In this document: positions 35,955 through 46,089 of the stretch, piece by piece
Layout: each line of letters begins with the position of its first letter
Position numbering within the stretch: the stretch's first letter is position 1
Source: Bradyrhizobium sp. CER78
Lineage (GTDB): Bacteria > Pseudomonadota > Alphaproteobacteria > Rhizobiales > Xanthobacteraceae
DNA length: 64,000 nt
Assembly: GCF_029846235.1 (NCBI RefSeq)
Contig: NZ_JARVWP010000013.1
Coordinates: forward strand, 62,001-126,000
Reading direction: 5' to 3'
Program-made: the position numbers and the translations under genes
The notes under the pieces: generated by a model
The model's database searches: none
What the model saw: the letters and a program-made list of their open reading frames with translations, nothing else
Told to the model about the DNA's origin: nothing

Positions 35955-36959
35955 TCATGCCTCCTTACGTAGGCGGTTGGTCGGGAGATCGGCTGCCAGT
36001 TTGGGGGCGGACACCGTCTCAAGCTGTTTCGTGCGCAACTGCAGGAGCCCGAGCAAGATTTCGTCCCTCTCGGCCTCAAGTTCCTCGATGGTACGCGAGC
36101 CGACTTCGGCATGCACGCCGTCGATGAGCTTCTTCTGGATCTCCGGAGTAAGCACCGGTGCGCCAAGGGCCTTCCACGAACTACTCATCGGGCCGGCAAA
36201 TTGGTGAAAGAAGTGCTCGATGCCGCCAGGGCCGCCGCCGAGATGATTGAGTATCATGTTGCCCATGATGCCCCAGCGCAGACCCGGTCCCCAGGAAAGG
36301 GCGTCGTCAACATCGGCGGCGCTGAGTACATCTTCGGCGACGAGGTAATAGACCTCGCGCGCCAAGGCGCTCTGCAGCCGGTTGGCGACGTGACCCGGCA
36401 TTTCCTTGTTGAGGCGTACTGCCTTCTTTCCGATCGACTTGTAGAACTCGATCGTGCGCAGGATCGTCTCTTCGGAGGTCTTGGTCCCGCCGACGACCTC
36501 GACCAGGGGGATCAAGTGCGGCGGATTGAAGGGGTGGCCGATGACACAGCGCTCCGGATGTGACGCGGCGCCCGATTGAATGTCGCTCATCTTGAGTCCC
36601 GACGAACTCGACGCGATGATCACGTCGGGCGGCAGCAGTTCGTCGAGCTGGCCATAGAGCTTTTGCTTGAAGTCAAGCCGCTCTGGCCCGTTCTCCTGGA
36701 CGAGGTCAGCGTCCGCCAGTGCTTTTGCGAAGTCAGCAGTGAACGTCAGGTTCGATTGCGATGCGCCGGGCGAGAGACCCAGCCGTTCCAGCGCCGGCCA
36801 AGCGGCTTTCACGAACTTCCTCAGGGCGATTTCTGCGTCAGGCGCGATATCGGTCGCGACGACCTGCAGTCCCTTTGCGAGAAACAACGCGCTCCAGCTG
36901 GCGCCGATCACGCCGGTGCCGATGACAGCGACGCGGCGGATTGTCTTGGTGTTCGACAT
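35955..36959 (-). CDS. carnitine 3-dehydrogenase-like 3-hydroxyacyl dehydrogenase (module A)
   Basis: A 334-residue NAD-dependent dehydrogenase of the 3-hydroxyacyl-CoA dehydrogenase family, closest by motif to L-carnitine dehydrogenase/lambda-crystallin. The Rossmann motif is GTGVIGASW (about residues 14-22). Family motifs are ENGPERLDFK, SSSSGLK, GHPFNPPHLIPLVEVVGG with the catalytic histidine, and GPGLRWGIMG. The reaction would be oxidation of a 3-hydroxy acid to a 3-keto acid. AGGAG lies eight bases before the ATG at 36959. The module B copy is at 44124. The gene follows the beta-propeller gene by 24 bases. Confidence 0.82.
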   Translation of the reverse strand: MSNTKTIRRVAVIGTGVIGASWSALFLAKGLQVVATDIAPDAEIALRKFVKAAWPALERLGLSPGASQSNLTFTADFAKALADADLVQENGPERLDFKQKLYGQLDELLPPDVIIASSSSGLKMSDIQSGAASHPERCVIGHPFNPPHLIPLVEVVGGTKTSEETILRTIEFYKSIGKKAVRLNKEMPGHVANRLQSALAREVYYLVAEDVLSAADVDDALSWGPGLRWGIMGNMILNHLGGGPGGIEHFFHQFAGPMSSSWKALGAPVLTPEIQKKLIDGVHAEVGSRTIEELEAERDEILLGLLQLRTKQLETVSAPKLAADLPTNRLRKEA

Positions 36960-36983
36960 GATCAATTCTCCTGCGATCGAGCT

Positions 36984-37901
36984 TTAGACTTCTGCGTAAG
37001 CGACGCCGGTGAGGTTGCCCTGGGCCGCGAGAATGGTGCGCTCCTCTGACCCGTCCAGGCGGGCGGAGTACAGCGATCCGGCAAAATCGGTCACAAACAT
37101 CCGGTCACGCCAGAGATCGAGCGAAAGGCCGATTCCTTCCATCAGATGTTTGACGACGATCTCCGCCGATAGAACTTTTGCGTCGATCGACGCGCGACTT
37201 ACTGTGTTTCCGCGAGGCGGGTCGCCACGGTCGGTCCAGTAAAGCGTACGCCTGCCGATATCTAACTCGAGGTCGATCGGCTCCGGCAGATGATCGAGCA
37301 ATAGTTCAATGTCCGATCGGTTTGCGCCGGTCTGACCCCTGGGGATCTCGATTCCCGCACGGCAAAGGCGACCTCTGTTTCCCTTAGTCGGACCTTTTTG
37401 GGTCCAGTAGATCTGCTGACGCACAGGGTCGATGGTTACGCCGACGCACCATCGGGCCTGGTCACGACGGTCGAGATCGCCTCGTCCGGTCTCCACGAGC
37501 GTTTCGATCTGAGAGCCATCGAGGTTGGCGCGCATTACGCGCATTCCTTCGCGATCGCCCCAGTAGAGTTTACCGCTCGGCTTATCGAGATGCAGCTGCT
37601 TCGGCGTGTACGTACCTCCGGGCGCAACGATGACCTTGCGGTTCGTTCCATCGAGGTCGGCGCGCTCGATCGACCCGTCGTTCAAGCTGGGAACGCCCAT
37701 ATTGGTCCAGTAAATGTTGCCAGCGGCAGCATCGACCGCGATGCCGTCAGGAAATTGGCAATCCGTGACGATCACCTTCCGATCCGATCCGTCGGCATTC
37801 ATCGAATGAATCCGTCCGGCATTGAGTTCGAGCAGGAACAGTCGCCCAGAGTGCGCCGCGCCCGATGAGACCGTTGTCTTTTCAGCCTGGAGTACGGTCA
37901 T
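36984..37901 (-). CDS. YWTD-type six-bladed beta-propeller protein (module A)
   Basis: A 305-residue protein made of LDL-receptor-like class B repeats: YWTNMG, YWGDREG, YWTQKG, YWTDRGDPP and a C-terminal MFVTDFAGS blade. These repeats build a six-bladed propeller. It has no signal peptide, so it is probably cytoplasmic. In bacteria such propellers may be lactonases or binding proteins, but the role here is unknown. The same protein is found in module B at the same place, between CoA transferase and dehydrogenase, which implies a conserved job in the pathway. AAGGA precedes the ATG. Confidence 0.8.
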   Translation of the reverse strand: MTVLQAEKTTVSSGAAHSGRLFLLELNAGRIHSMNADGSDRKVIVTDCQFPDGIAVDAAAGNIYWTNMGVPSLNDGSIERADLDGTNRKVIVAPGGTYTPKQLHLDKPSGKLYWGDREGMRVMRANLDGSQIETLVETGRGDLDRRDQARWCVGVTIDPVRQQIYWTQKGPTKGNRGRLCRAGIEIPRGQTGANRSDIELLLDHLPEPIDLELDIGRRTLYWTDRGDPPRGNTVSRASIDAKVLSAEIVVKHLMEGIGLSLDLWRDRMFVTDFAGSLYSARLDGSEERTILAAQGNLTGVAYAEV

Positions 37902-37995
37902 GGGATATCCTTTCGTGTTTGCAGTCGCGCCTGGTGCGCGCGTTTGTGGGGCCGCTGACGACCTACTTGGTCGCCGCGCTCATGATGTGGCTTCT

Positions 37996-39240
37996 TCAGC
38001 TTTGGCGAAGCGTCTGCGGTATGCGTTTTTCTGCTTGGGGGATGGCACCGTCCTCGCGCAGGCTCTCGATGCTCCTGGCGTCGAAGCCCAGCTCACCGAG
38101 GATCTCTTCAGTGTGCTCGCCCAGGCCGGGCGCGCGCTGAGCCAGAACCTTCGCGACGCCGTGCACCTGGATCGGACTGCTGATCGTTGAGCTGACGTTG
38201 TCACCCGCGCCTTCGATCGGAACCACGATCTCGTTTTCGGTCAGTTGCGGATCGTTGATCACTTCCTGTGGTCCGCGGACCTCTCCGAATGTGACGTTGA
38301 CGCCGGCAAAGACCGAGTGCCAGTGTGGCATCGCTTGGGCGCCGAATACTTCGTCGAAGACGGCCGTGAGCTGCGTCATGTTCGCCAGAAGCTGCGCCGG
38401 TTCGGAAAAGCGCGGATCGGTCAAGAGATCCGGTCGGCCGATGGCGTTTGCGACCGCCGCGAATTTGTCAGGGGTGACGATGAGCACGAACCAGGTGCCA
38501 TCAGCGGCACGATAGACATTCATCGCGGCGTTGGCGGGATGCGTGCGGTCGTGCATCGGGGGAAATTTGGCCCCAGCCAACGCGCCCTGAATCGACACAC
38601 TCGCGGCCCACACACCTTCGGCCAACAGCGACGTGGTCACATAAGAGCCTTTGCCAGTCCGTTCGCGTCGATAGAGCGCAGTCACGATCGCCGAATAGAG
38701 GCCAACGGCTGTCGCATTATCGCCGCTGCCGCTTACCGGCCAGGTGGGCGGCGCACCGGCGTCGCGCGTCAACGACAGCAGACCGCTGCGTGCCCAATAG
38801 GACGTGATGTCGAAGCCTGGCAAGTTGGCGTCCGGTCCCCTCTCACCAAATCCGGTGAGATCGGCGTAGATCAGGCGCGGGTTCCACCCAGCGACGTCAT
38901 CGTATTCGAGCTTCAACTTCTTGCGCGCATGGTGCGGCGTGTTGACGATGAAAACGTCGGCCCAGTTGGCGAGCTCGAAGATAACCTGCTGTGCGCCCGG
39001 TGACTTGAGATCGAGCGCAATGCTGCGCTTATTACGATTGGCAAGGTGCCACTGATACGGATCCTCGGACTGCGGTTGAATCGGCGTCTTGTTCGCATGC
39101 CGCCACGGATCGCCGTGCGGCGGCTCGACCTTGATGACGTCGGCGCCGAAGTCGGAGAGGATCACGGCGGCGCTGGGTCCTGCGATGAAGCTCGACAGAT
39201 CCGCGACCTTCAGTCCGGAGAAGATGTTTTCGTCTGGCAT
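37996..39240 (-). CDS. CaiB/BaiF family CoA transferase (module A)
   Basis: A 414-residue class III CoA transferase that would move CoA from one acyl-CoA to a free acid. Family landmarks are LKVADLSSFIAGPSAAVILSDFGADVIKVE at the start, NRNKRSIALDLKSP, the LTGFGERGP segment, PGFDITSYW, and a C-terminal TISSPIQVHGVAK region. I did not assign the catalytic aspartate. The module B copy (46090) has the same order of motifs. The ATG at 39240 has CAGGAGT upstream. It lies between the acyl-CoA dehydrogenase and the propeller gene. Confidence 0.88.
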   Translation of the reverse strand: MPDENIFSGLKVADLSSFIAGPSAAVILSDFGADVIKVEPPHGDPWRHANKTPIQPQSEDPYQWHLANRNKRSIALDLKSPGAQQVIFELANWADVFIVNTPHHARKKLKLEYDDVAGWNPRLIYADLTGFGERGPDANLPGFDITSYWARSGLLSLTRDAGAPPTWPVSGSGDNATAVGLYSAIVTALYRRERTGKGSYVTTSLLAEGVWAASVSIQGALAGAKFPPMHDRTHPANAAMNVYRAADGTWFVLIVTPDKFAAVANAIGRPDLLTDPRFSEPAQLLANMTQLTAVFDEVFGAQAMPHWHSVFAGVNVTFGEVRGPQEVINDPQLTENEIVVPIEGAGDNVSSTISSPIQVHGVAKVLAQRAPGLGEHTEEILGELGFDARSIESLREDGAIPQAEKRIPQTLRQS

Positions 39241-39352
39241 GACTGACTCCTGAGTTGACCCGTGATCTTCGCTGGCCCTTCGAATGGCCCAGCGACCTTG
39301 GTCCAGGTTGAGGGGGTGAGCCGGTAGCTCAGTGCCGGCCCAGCCGCGAACA

Positions 39353-40567
<1,215 letters not shown>

Positions 40568-40676
40568 CTCGGATCTCCATTCGTTGCGCGGCCTGCGACT
40601 GTGGCAGGCGTCTTGTTCCATCGCATCGAACATAGCGAGGCTGTCGGCAGGAAGTTTTGCATCCCGTGCCGTGGTT

Positions 40677-40698
40677 TTGTCATTCATTGCTGGCGACT
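40677..40698 (+). promoter_or_regulatory. motif shared by both modules (module A copy)
   Basis: TTTGTCATTCATTGCTGGCGAC lies about 110-130 bases before the first gene of module A. A near-identical box is placed the same way before module B (49601). It may be an operator for a regulator of both modules. Confidence 0.45.
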
Positions 40699-41116
40699 GC
40701 GGAGGCAAACACGACAATAGTCTCCTCGCTCGTACTAAAGCCGACCGTGGCGGTGGTGAGGTCTCGAAATGCCAACCACGTTCACGCAATCGAATTGGCC
40801 AAAGCGGAGCCCGTCGCACACAATTGCCGGAGGCAGAGCTGCGAACTCTCTGATGACGATGCGGGTTTGTTAACCGGCCCAGGAGCGTGGGCGACGTCAC
40901 TCAATTTTCAAGGCGACTCGGGCCCGCCGAAATGTCGCAGTGTCGCCGGCAACGTACGCGAAGGATCCCGCTAAACGCGGTCCCGACCGACCGCCATCGA
41001 CAGCAACCCATGAAAACATCACGGCAACCAGAGCAAAGCCGCGACCGAAAAACTTCTGCATAACAGGAACCCACGGCGAATTGATCTCGCCATTCGCCGA
41101 CCGACGGAGGTTTATC
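40699..41116. other. intergenic region, no gene seen
   Basis: Apart from the shared motif at its left edge, this gap holds the upstream sequence of the plus-strand small genes (CGGAGG before 41117). No RNA or repeat was recognised. Confidence 0.4.
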
Positions 41117-41332
41117 ATGACGTTGCAGATCTCACGACGAGGAAATGAATATCGAAAAGCGGCGCAGACTTTGCTCCACTCCGCCAGCACCATGACCAAT
41201 CGAGCGGTAGCGGACCAACTGAAAGCCCTTGCCGACCTGTACAACCACCGAGCAGAGAACGCTTCGCACGCTGATGCGGCTAAGGCAGCGGCTCGCGCTG
41301 CCGCCGATGCCAAGGCGGGAGATTGGACATGA
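41117..41332 (+). CDS. small hypothetical helical protein
   Basis: A 71-residue protein, mostly helical and rich in alanine, with RRGNEYRKAAQTLLHSA near the start and AKAAARAAADAKAGD at the end. Its type is common in bradyrhizobial genomes, with no known role. The CGGAGG ribosome site fixes the ATG at 41117. Its stop overlaps the ATG of the next gene (ATGA), so the two are coupled. Confidence 0.6.
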   Translation: MTLQISRRGNEYRKAAQTLLHSASTMTNRAVADQLKALADLYNHRAENASHADAAKAAARAAADAKAGDWT

Positions 41333-41562
41333 CCCAGGTATATTTTCACCGCTCCAATACGAAGAAGGTTTTCCTCGATCACCACGGTGCCGTCGTGAAG
41401 GATCTCGCTGAAGCGCGTGACCATGCGACTCGCCTCGTCCAATCCTTCACCAACGAGCGGAGCCTCGAGGATTGGCGTGACTGGGTCTTGCATGTCAGCG
41501 ACAGCCAAGGTGATGAGCTTTTCGTGATCCCGTTCACCTTCGTACTTGGCAAGCCGCATTGA
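41329..41562 (+). CDS. DUF6894-like small protein
   Basis: A 77-residue protein that fits the DUF6894 pattern: YFHRSNTKKVFLDHHGAVVKDLAEARDHATRLV, then a WRDWVLHVSDSQGDELFVIPF segment. This domain is widespread in rhizobia and probably folds as a small alpha/beta unit, with unknown function. It is translationally coupled to the gene at 41117. Confidence 0.75.
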   Translation: MTQVYFHRSNTKKVFLDHHGAVVKDLAEARDHATRLVQSFTNERSLEDWRDWVLHVSDSQGDELFVIPFTFVLGKPH

Positions 41563-42168
41563 AGTAGGCATGCACGCAATATTACGCGGACAGTGTCGGT
41601 CTGCAGGTCGGTGAACGTCGCTAGACGAGTGAGCGATCTTACCGCGATGGCTATCACCCGTATCTCCGTGCGTGGCCCGGCGCCAAAAATGGCTCGCGAC
41701 GCGTCCGCATCTGTCAAGATTTGCTGAAACGCAGTTTGGGTCCCCGGCGCATGTCTACCCTTGGTCCCTCGCCGGGCTTCCCCGCGGCCGGTCCTTTCCC
41801 CCCGAGGACCGGCCGCCCCTTTCGGAATGTAATCGCATGTCATGCGGGTTCGTCTAACGGGTGTTTAGAGACGACTTAATGCAGCAGTGCAGCGATCGGT
41901 GAGCAATCGAGCTTCCCTACGCCCTTGCTTGATTCAACACCCTTTCGAACGCTGTAGCGGCAGGGAAAGCATCTCGAAGCCCTGGGTCAGTGGGCACGCC
42001 GGTTGCGAGTCGCGCGAAGCAAGCAGCCCAACAGTGCCAAGCCTCGGCGCTGGCCTTAGCTAGAAGTTGGCTCGAGACATTCTCCGCCGGACGGTCGCTC
42101 TCGAACATCCTGCATCCGCGTTGGGAGCCAACATGCCTCAGCAAAGGAATAATTATCCGCCGGCGAAA
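41563..42168. other. intergenic region with a hairpin, no gene seen
   Basis: No gene is recognised in about 600 bases. The only structure is the hairpin at 41784-41816. Small open frames on both strands look like chance. Confidence 0.45.
41784..41823. terminator. probable intrinsic terminator
   Basis: A 12-bp stem (GCGGCCGGTCCT/AGGACCGGCCGC) with a C-rich nine-base loop is followed by CCCCTTT. It has a weak T run. It could end the small-gene transcript that stops at 41562 or a small RNA. Confidence 0.55.
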
Positions 42169-42996
42169 TCACGCCGCGAGCGTCAGCAACTTGCGCGCTT
42201 CTTGCACGGTTGCTGGACGTCGCCCGTAGCGATCGCAAAGGTCGACGACTCGCTTGACGAGCGCGGCGTTCGAAGGTGCAAGCCGCTCGCGATCTAGTCG
42301 CACATTGTCCTCAAGCCCGGTCCTACAATGACCGCCCAGTTCGAGTGACCATGCGTTGAGCGTGATCTGGTCCTTCCCGATACCCGCGCCCGTCCAGGTC
42401 GCGTCAGGCGCCAGGCGCTTCAGCGTTTTCACATAGAACTCAAACGTCTCCCGGTCGACGGGCATAGCATTCTTCACGCCCATCACGAATTGGACATGCA
42501 ATGGCCCCTTGATCTTGCCCTGCTTCTGCATTGCGACAGCCTGGAAGATCATCGAGAGATCAAACGCCTCGATCTCCGGCTTCACTTCATAAGCCAGCAT
42601 CTCTGACGCCAGCCATTCGACGAGTTCCGGCGCGTTCTCGTAAACGCGCGTAGGGAAATTGCACGATCCTGTCGAGAGGGACGCCATGTCGGCCCTGAGC
42701 GGCAGCATACCACCGCGCTCGCGCCCGGAGCCCGATCGGCCTCCGGTGGAAAGTTGCACGATCATACCGGGGCAATGCCTTCTGACACCTTCCAGTAGGC
42801 GTCCGAACCGTTCGGGATCTGACGTTGGCTTGCCAGCATCGTCCCGCACGTGACAATGCGCAAGCGTTGCGCCCGCTTCAAAGGCCTCCTGCGTCGATTC
42901 GATCTGCTCAGCGATCGTGATCGGGACGGCAGCATTGTCAGCTTTGGTTGGAAGCGAACCGGTGATTGCAACGGTAATGATACAAGGGACTGCCAT
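42169..42996 (-). CDS. BKACE family beta-keto acid cleavage enzyme (DUF849)
   Basis: A 275-residue zinc enzyme that splits a beta-keto acid using acetyl-CoA, giving an acetoacetyl product and a new acyl-CoA or betaine. It has the start VPCIITVAITGSLPTKA, the zinc-ligand HCHVRD (H47, H49), a middle LSTGGRSG and the SCNFPTRVYENAPELVEWLA segment. Members of this family cleave 3-dehydrocarnitine, among other substrates. It lies between modules A and B, on the same strand but separated by gaps, so it may have its own promoter. AGGAGAA precedes the ATG at 42996. Substrate not proven. Confidence 0.88.
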   Translation of the reverse strand: MAVPCIITVAITGSLPTKADNAAVPITIAEQIESTQEAFEAGATLAHCHVRDDAGKPTSDPERFGRLLEGVRRHCPGMIVQLSTGGRSGSGRERGGMLPLRADMASLSTGSCNFPTRVYENAPELVEWLASEMLAYEVKPEIEAFDLSMIFQAVAMQKQGKIKGPLHVQFVMGVKNAMPVDRETFEFYVKTLKRLAPDATWTGAGIGKDQITLNAWSLELGGHCRTGLEDNVRLDRERLAPSNAALVKRVVDLCDRYGRRPATVQEARKLLTLAA

Positions 42997-43344
42997 AGTG
43001 TTCTCCTGATTCATCGGCGGACTACCCACAATCTCATAGCCGAGATCATCGCCGGCGATCGGCAGGACAGGTCCGGTGATAAAGCTCGCTTGATATGAAG
43101 CCACGAACAGAATGGATGCCGCCGCTCGCCGATCGCCCTAAAGCGCTTCAAGATTGGATACATTCATTCGCTCGACAGCCTCGGTCGTCCCCCATGAGTT
43201 GTTGTTGTCGAAATACTTGGGAGAGGCCCGCTTCCACCATCTCCGTAGATTTCCCTTGCGAAATGGGCTGAAGGCGATCGGGGTTTTTGGCAGCTTTCAC
43301 AGCCAACGCCGAGCCAGTTTCCGGCCCGCGGCCGTTGGTGGGCT
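42997..43344. other. intergenic region, no gene seen
   Basis: No recognisable gene in these ~350 bases. Open frames on both strands overlap each other and lack family similarity. It probably carries the BKACE promoter at its left end. Confidence 0.4.
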
Positions 43345-43662
43345 CTAGGCCATCCGTGATGAGTGATTCTCTTTCCGCCTTGGAACGAGCTCCCGCAGCG
43401 CAGTGAATCGATCTCTCGTCGCTCCGACGAAGCCACGCAGCCACGCCATGAGTGCCTTGGTCGACCTTCCAAAGCCGGATCGGCTTCTTCTCCATCTCTT
43501 GAATGCGAAACCAGAATCCAATCGACCAGGCTGGATCCCGCGAGCCATCAACTCAAACATCTCCGCTATCTCGCAGAAGCGTTCAATTTCGTAAGGGCTT
43601 TGGCTCATCGCTGCCGCAAAATGATAGTGCTTCGCTCGCTCCAGAAAATTGGCTCTCCACAT
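43345..43662 (-). CDS. possible small hypothetical protein
   Basis: A 105-residue frame starting MWRANFLERAKHYHFAAAMSQSP, with a helical stretch EIERFCEIAEMFELMARG typical of small rhizobial proteins of unknown function. The C-terminal half is basic and looks less real, so the protein could be shorter or frame-broken. An in-frame ATG 18 codons upstream is possible. Lower GC agrees with the accessory region. Confidence 0.35.
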   Translation of the reverse strand: MWRANFLERAKHYHFAAAMSQSPYEIERFCEIAEMFELMARGIQPGRLDSGFAFKRWRRSRSGFGRSTKALMAWLRGFVGATRDRFTALRELVPRRKENHSSRMA

Positions 43663-43842
43663 CTCTTGGCGGCCATAGGCTCTGGTCGCGATCGAAATTG
43701 TCCGAACTGCGGGCATTGACCTCTCTCAAATCTGAGAACCATAGACACGCGGTACCGACGTTCGGTGCGTGCGAGCACCGCCGATGAGAAATCAGTGGAG
43801 CCGATTCAAGCTGAGAGCTACAGACGGCTGCCGGTCAGATGC

Positions 43843-44127
43843 TCAATCGCAAAACGGCGGCCAAGGCGGCCTCTCGGGCCACTCGTCTGGAAAATAGCAG
43901 CGAGGCTTGCGGCCATCCTGGACGTCATATTCAGGTTGGCTTGCACCGAAATCGTCCCTCGGACCATAGCGCAGTCCCTCATCTTTTCGAACGCTACGGC
44001 CATCGCCAATGACTTGGCTGTCCGATTCGAAACGCCCGACGTTGTCGTAATTCTGGCCAAGCGCCTCACTTGCAGCCAAATTTGAGGCGAGCACTGCGCT
44101 AACCAACATTATAGGTAACCGCTTCAT
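43843..44127 (-). CDS. small secreted protein following module B
   Basis: A 94-residue protein with a signal peptide (about 1-22, ending ASEALG). The mature part is acidic and aromatic/proline-rich (RYGPRDDFGASQPEYD, PPWPPFC). Its ATG overlaps the stop of the dehydrogenase gene (ATGA), so it is made from the module B transcript. It has no partner in module A. The role is unknown; it may bind something in the periplasm. Confidence 0.55.
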   Translation of the reverse strand: MKRLPIMLVSAVLASNLAASEALGQNYDNVGRFESDSQVIGDGRSVRKDEGLRYGPRDDFGASQPEYDVQDGRKPRCYFPDEWPERPPWPPFCD

Positions 44128-45092
44128 TTTTCACCGTTTCCTTCCAATTCCTGGTTGGCATGCATGCCTCGCAGACGCATGAGCCCGACGATCACTTGGT
44201 TTTCGTGCTGCGCGAGCTGATCAACCGAGCGTCCGGCTGCCTCGCGTGTCACCCCATCGATGATTTCCTGCCTCAGCTCGGGCGTGATGTCCGGAGTTCC
44301 GAGCGCATTCATCATTTCCGCAGTAGGATTCAGCAAGTGGTCCATCCAGTGCTTGATCCCACCCGCGCCGCCGCCGAGGTGCCACTGCAGATTTTGGCCC
44401 ATCACTCCCCAGCGAAGACCTGGTCCATAGGAAACAGCTGCATCAGCCTCCTCGACGCTGACGACGCCTTCCTGAATGACGTAAAGCATCTCCCGGTAGA
44501 GCGCGGCTTGAAACCGATTGGCCACGTGACCGCGAAGCTCCTTTTTCAAATGAATCGGCTTCTTGCCGATCGAAGTATAGAAGGTCATAGCTCGCTGAAC
44601 TGCCTCCGACGACGTACGTTTTCCGCCGACGACTTCGACCAACGGAACGATATGCGGAGGATTGAACGGATGTCCGATGACAACACGCTCCGGATGTGCG
44701 CAGTTTGTCTGAATGACGCTCGCAGTGATCCCGGACGAGCTCGAAGCTATTATTGAGTCGATCGGAGTCGCATCGTCGATCTCTGCGAACAGCTTCATCT
44801 TGAAATCGGGCCGCTCCGGTCCGTTTTCCTGGACGAAATCGGCATGCGACAAAGCGTCCTTCATGTTCGCCGTAAAGCTCAGCCGATCGCGCGAGGCGCC
44901 TTGGGACAGACCGATCTGGACGAGGTGCGGCCACGCTTCGTCGACGTACTTGCGCAAATTGGCTTCCGCACCGGGAGCGGGATCGGTGGCGACGACGTCG
45001 AGCCCGTGAGCGAGATATTGAGCCGCCCAGCTGGCACCGATGACTCCGGCGCCGACGATGGCAACTCGGCGGATTGGTTTGTTGTACGACAT
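44124..45092 (-). CDS. carnitine 3-dehydrogenase-like 3-hydroxyacyl dehydrogenase (module B)
   Basis: A 322-residue NAD-dependent dehydrogenase, the module B copy of 35955. It has GAGVIGASW for NAD binding (about 12-20), ENGPERPDFK, SSSSGIT, GHPFNPPHIVPLVEVVGG with the catalytic histidine, and GPGLRWGVMG. It would oxidise a 3-hydroxy acid to its keto form. It begins three bases after the propeller gene stop and ends overlapping the small secreted protein gene. AGGAG precedes the ATG at 45092. The two copies differ at many positions, so they may act on different substrates. Confidence 0.82.
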   Translation of the reverse strand: MSYNKPIRRVAIVGAGVIGASWAAQYLAHGLDVVATDPAPGAEANLRKYVDEAWPHLVQIGLSQGASRDRLSFTANMKDALSHADFVQENGPERPDFKMKLFAEIDDATPIDSIIASSSSGITASVIQTNCAHPERVVIGHPFNPPHIVPLVEVVGGKRTSSEAVQRAMTFYTSIGKKPIHLKKELRGHVANRFQAALYREMLYVIQEGVVSVEEADAAVSYGPGLRWGVMGQNLQWHLGGGAGGIKHWMDHLLNPTAEMMNALGTPDITPELRQEIIDGVTREAAGRSVDQLAQHENQVIVGLMRLRGMHANQELEGNGEK

Positions 45093-45095
45093 GGT

Positions 45096-46046
45096 TCAGC
45101 TCCTGTTGGGCAGCTCTGCGTAGGCGACCCCGGTGAGGTTGCCCTGGTGCGTGAGGACGGGGAGTTTTTCTCCGGAGCCATCCATCTTTACGCAATAGAT
45201 GGAACCGGCGAGATCGGTCACGAACATGCGGCCGTTCGCGTAGTCGACGGCTATTCCAATTCCTTCCATCAAGTGCGTAAACAGGATGTCGGGCGAGGGC
45301 CTCTCTTTGGGAGCCGCGTCCATCGGAGCGCGATTGACCGTATTCCCTCGCGGCGGATCGCCTCGGTCGGTCCAATAGATCAGTCGCTTCGCGATATTTA
45401 ATTCAAGATCGATGGGCTCGGGTAATCCCTCGTAGAGAACTTCGACGTCGCTACGATTGGCCGCATTCTCGCCTGTCGGCGTTTCGATGTTCGCGCGAAG
45501 GATGCGACCGGCTCCAGCATTGTCGGACCCCTTCTGGGTCCAGTACATTTGGCCGCGGTCGGTATCGACGGCAATTCCCACACACCACTTCGTTGCGTCA
45601 TGACCGGGGCGAGCGTCGCCTCCGCTTGTGTCAACCAACGTCTCGACCGTTGAGCCATCGAGATTGCAGCGCATCACGCGCATTCCCTCGCGATCGCACC
45701 AATAGATCTTGCCATTCCTCAGATCGAGTTTGAGCTGCTTGGGCGTGAAGGTGTCGCCTTTAGGCACGATGATCGTGCGGTTCTTCCCATCGAGCCCCAC
45801 CCGCTCTATCGAGCCATCGTTTTGCTTGAACTCGCCCATGTTGGTCCAATAAATGTGACCGGCACCAGCATCGACCACGATTCCGTCTGGCATCGGGCAA
45901 CCTGTTACAATGACCTTCTTGTCGGATCCGTCGGGATTGACCGAGAAGATCTGCCCATCAGATGTCTCCAGAACGAACAAGCGCGGAGTCATGGTGCCTG
46001 CTGCAGAACTTGGCCGGTCTTGGATGGCAATGGTTTCCGTCTTCAT
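45096..46046 (-). CDS. YWTD-type six-bladed beta-propeller protein (module B)
   Basis: A 316-residue propeller, the module B copy of 36984. Blades are marked by YWTNMG, YWCDREG, MYWTQKG, YWTDRGDPP and MFVTDLAGSI. No signal peptide is seen, so it is probably cytoplasmic. It lies between CoA transferase and dehydrogenase genes as in module A. The ATG at 46046 (MKTETIAIQ) has GGAG upstream; an open upstream extension is unlike the module A protein. Confidence 0.8.
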   Translation of the reverse strand: MKTETIAIQDRPSSAAGTMTPRLFVLETSDGQIFSVNPDGSDKKVIVTGCPMPDGIVVDAGAGHIYWTNMGEFKQNDGSIERVGLDGKNRTIIVPKGDTFTPKQLKLDLRNGKIYWCDREGMRVMRCNLDGSTVETLVDTSGGDARPGHDATKWCVGIAVDTDRGQMYWTQKGSDNAGAGRILRANIETPTGENAANRSDVEVLYEGLPEPIDLELNIAKRLIYWTDRGDPPRGNTVNRAPMDAAPKERPSPDILFTHLMEGIGIAVDYANGRMFVTDLAGSIYCVKMDGSGEKLPVLTHQGNLTGVAYAELPNRS

Positions 46047-46089
46047 GGACAATCTCCAGCTTAGGTCCTCGATTCGTTGGTACCCCCGG

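Noticed and set aside
40897..41571. A 224-codon minus-strand protein
   Set aside because: It opposes two small plus-strand genes with good ribosome sites, one of them with a DUF6894 pattern.
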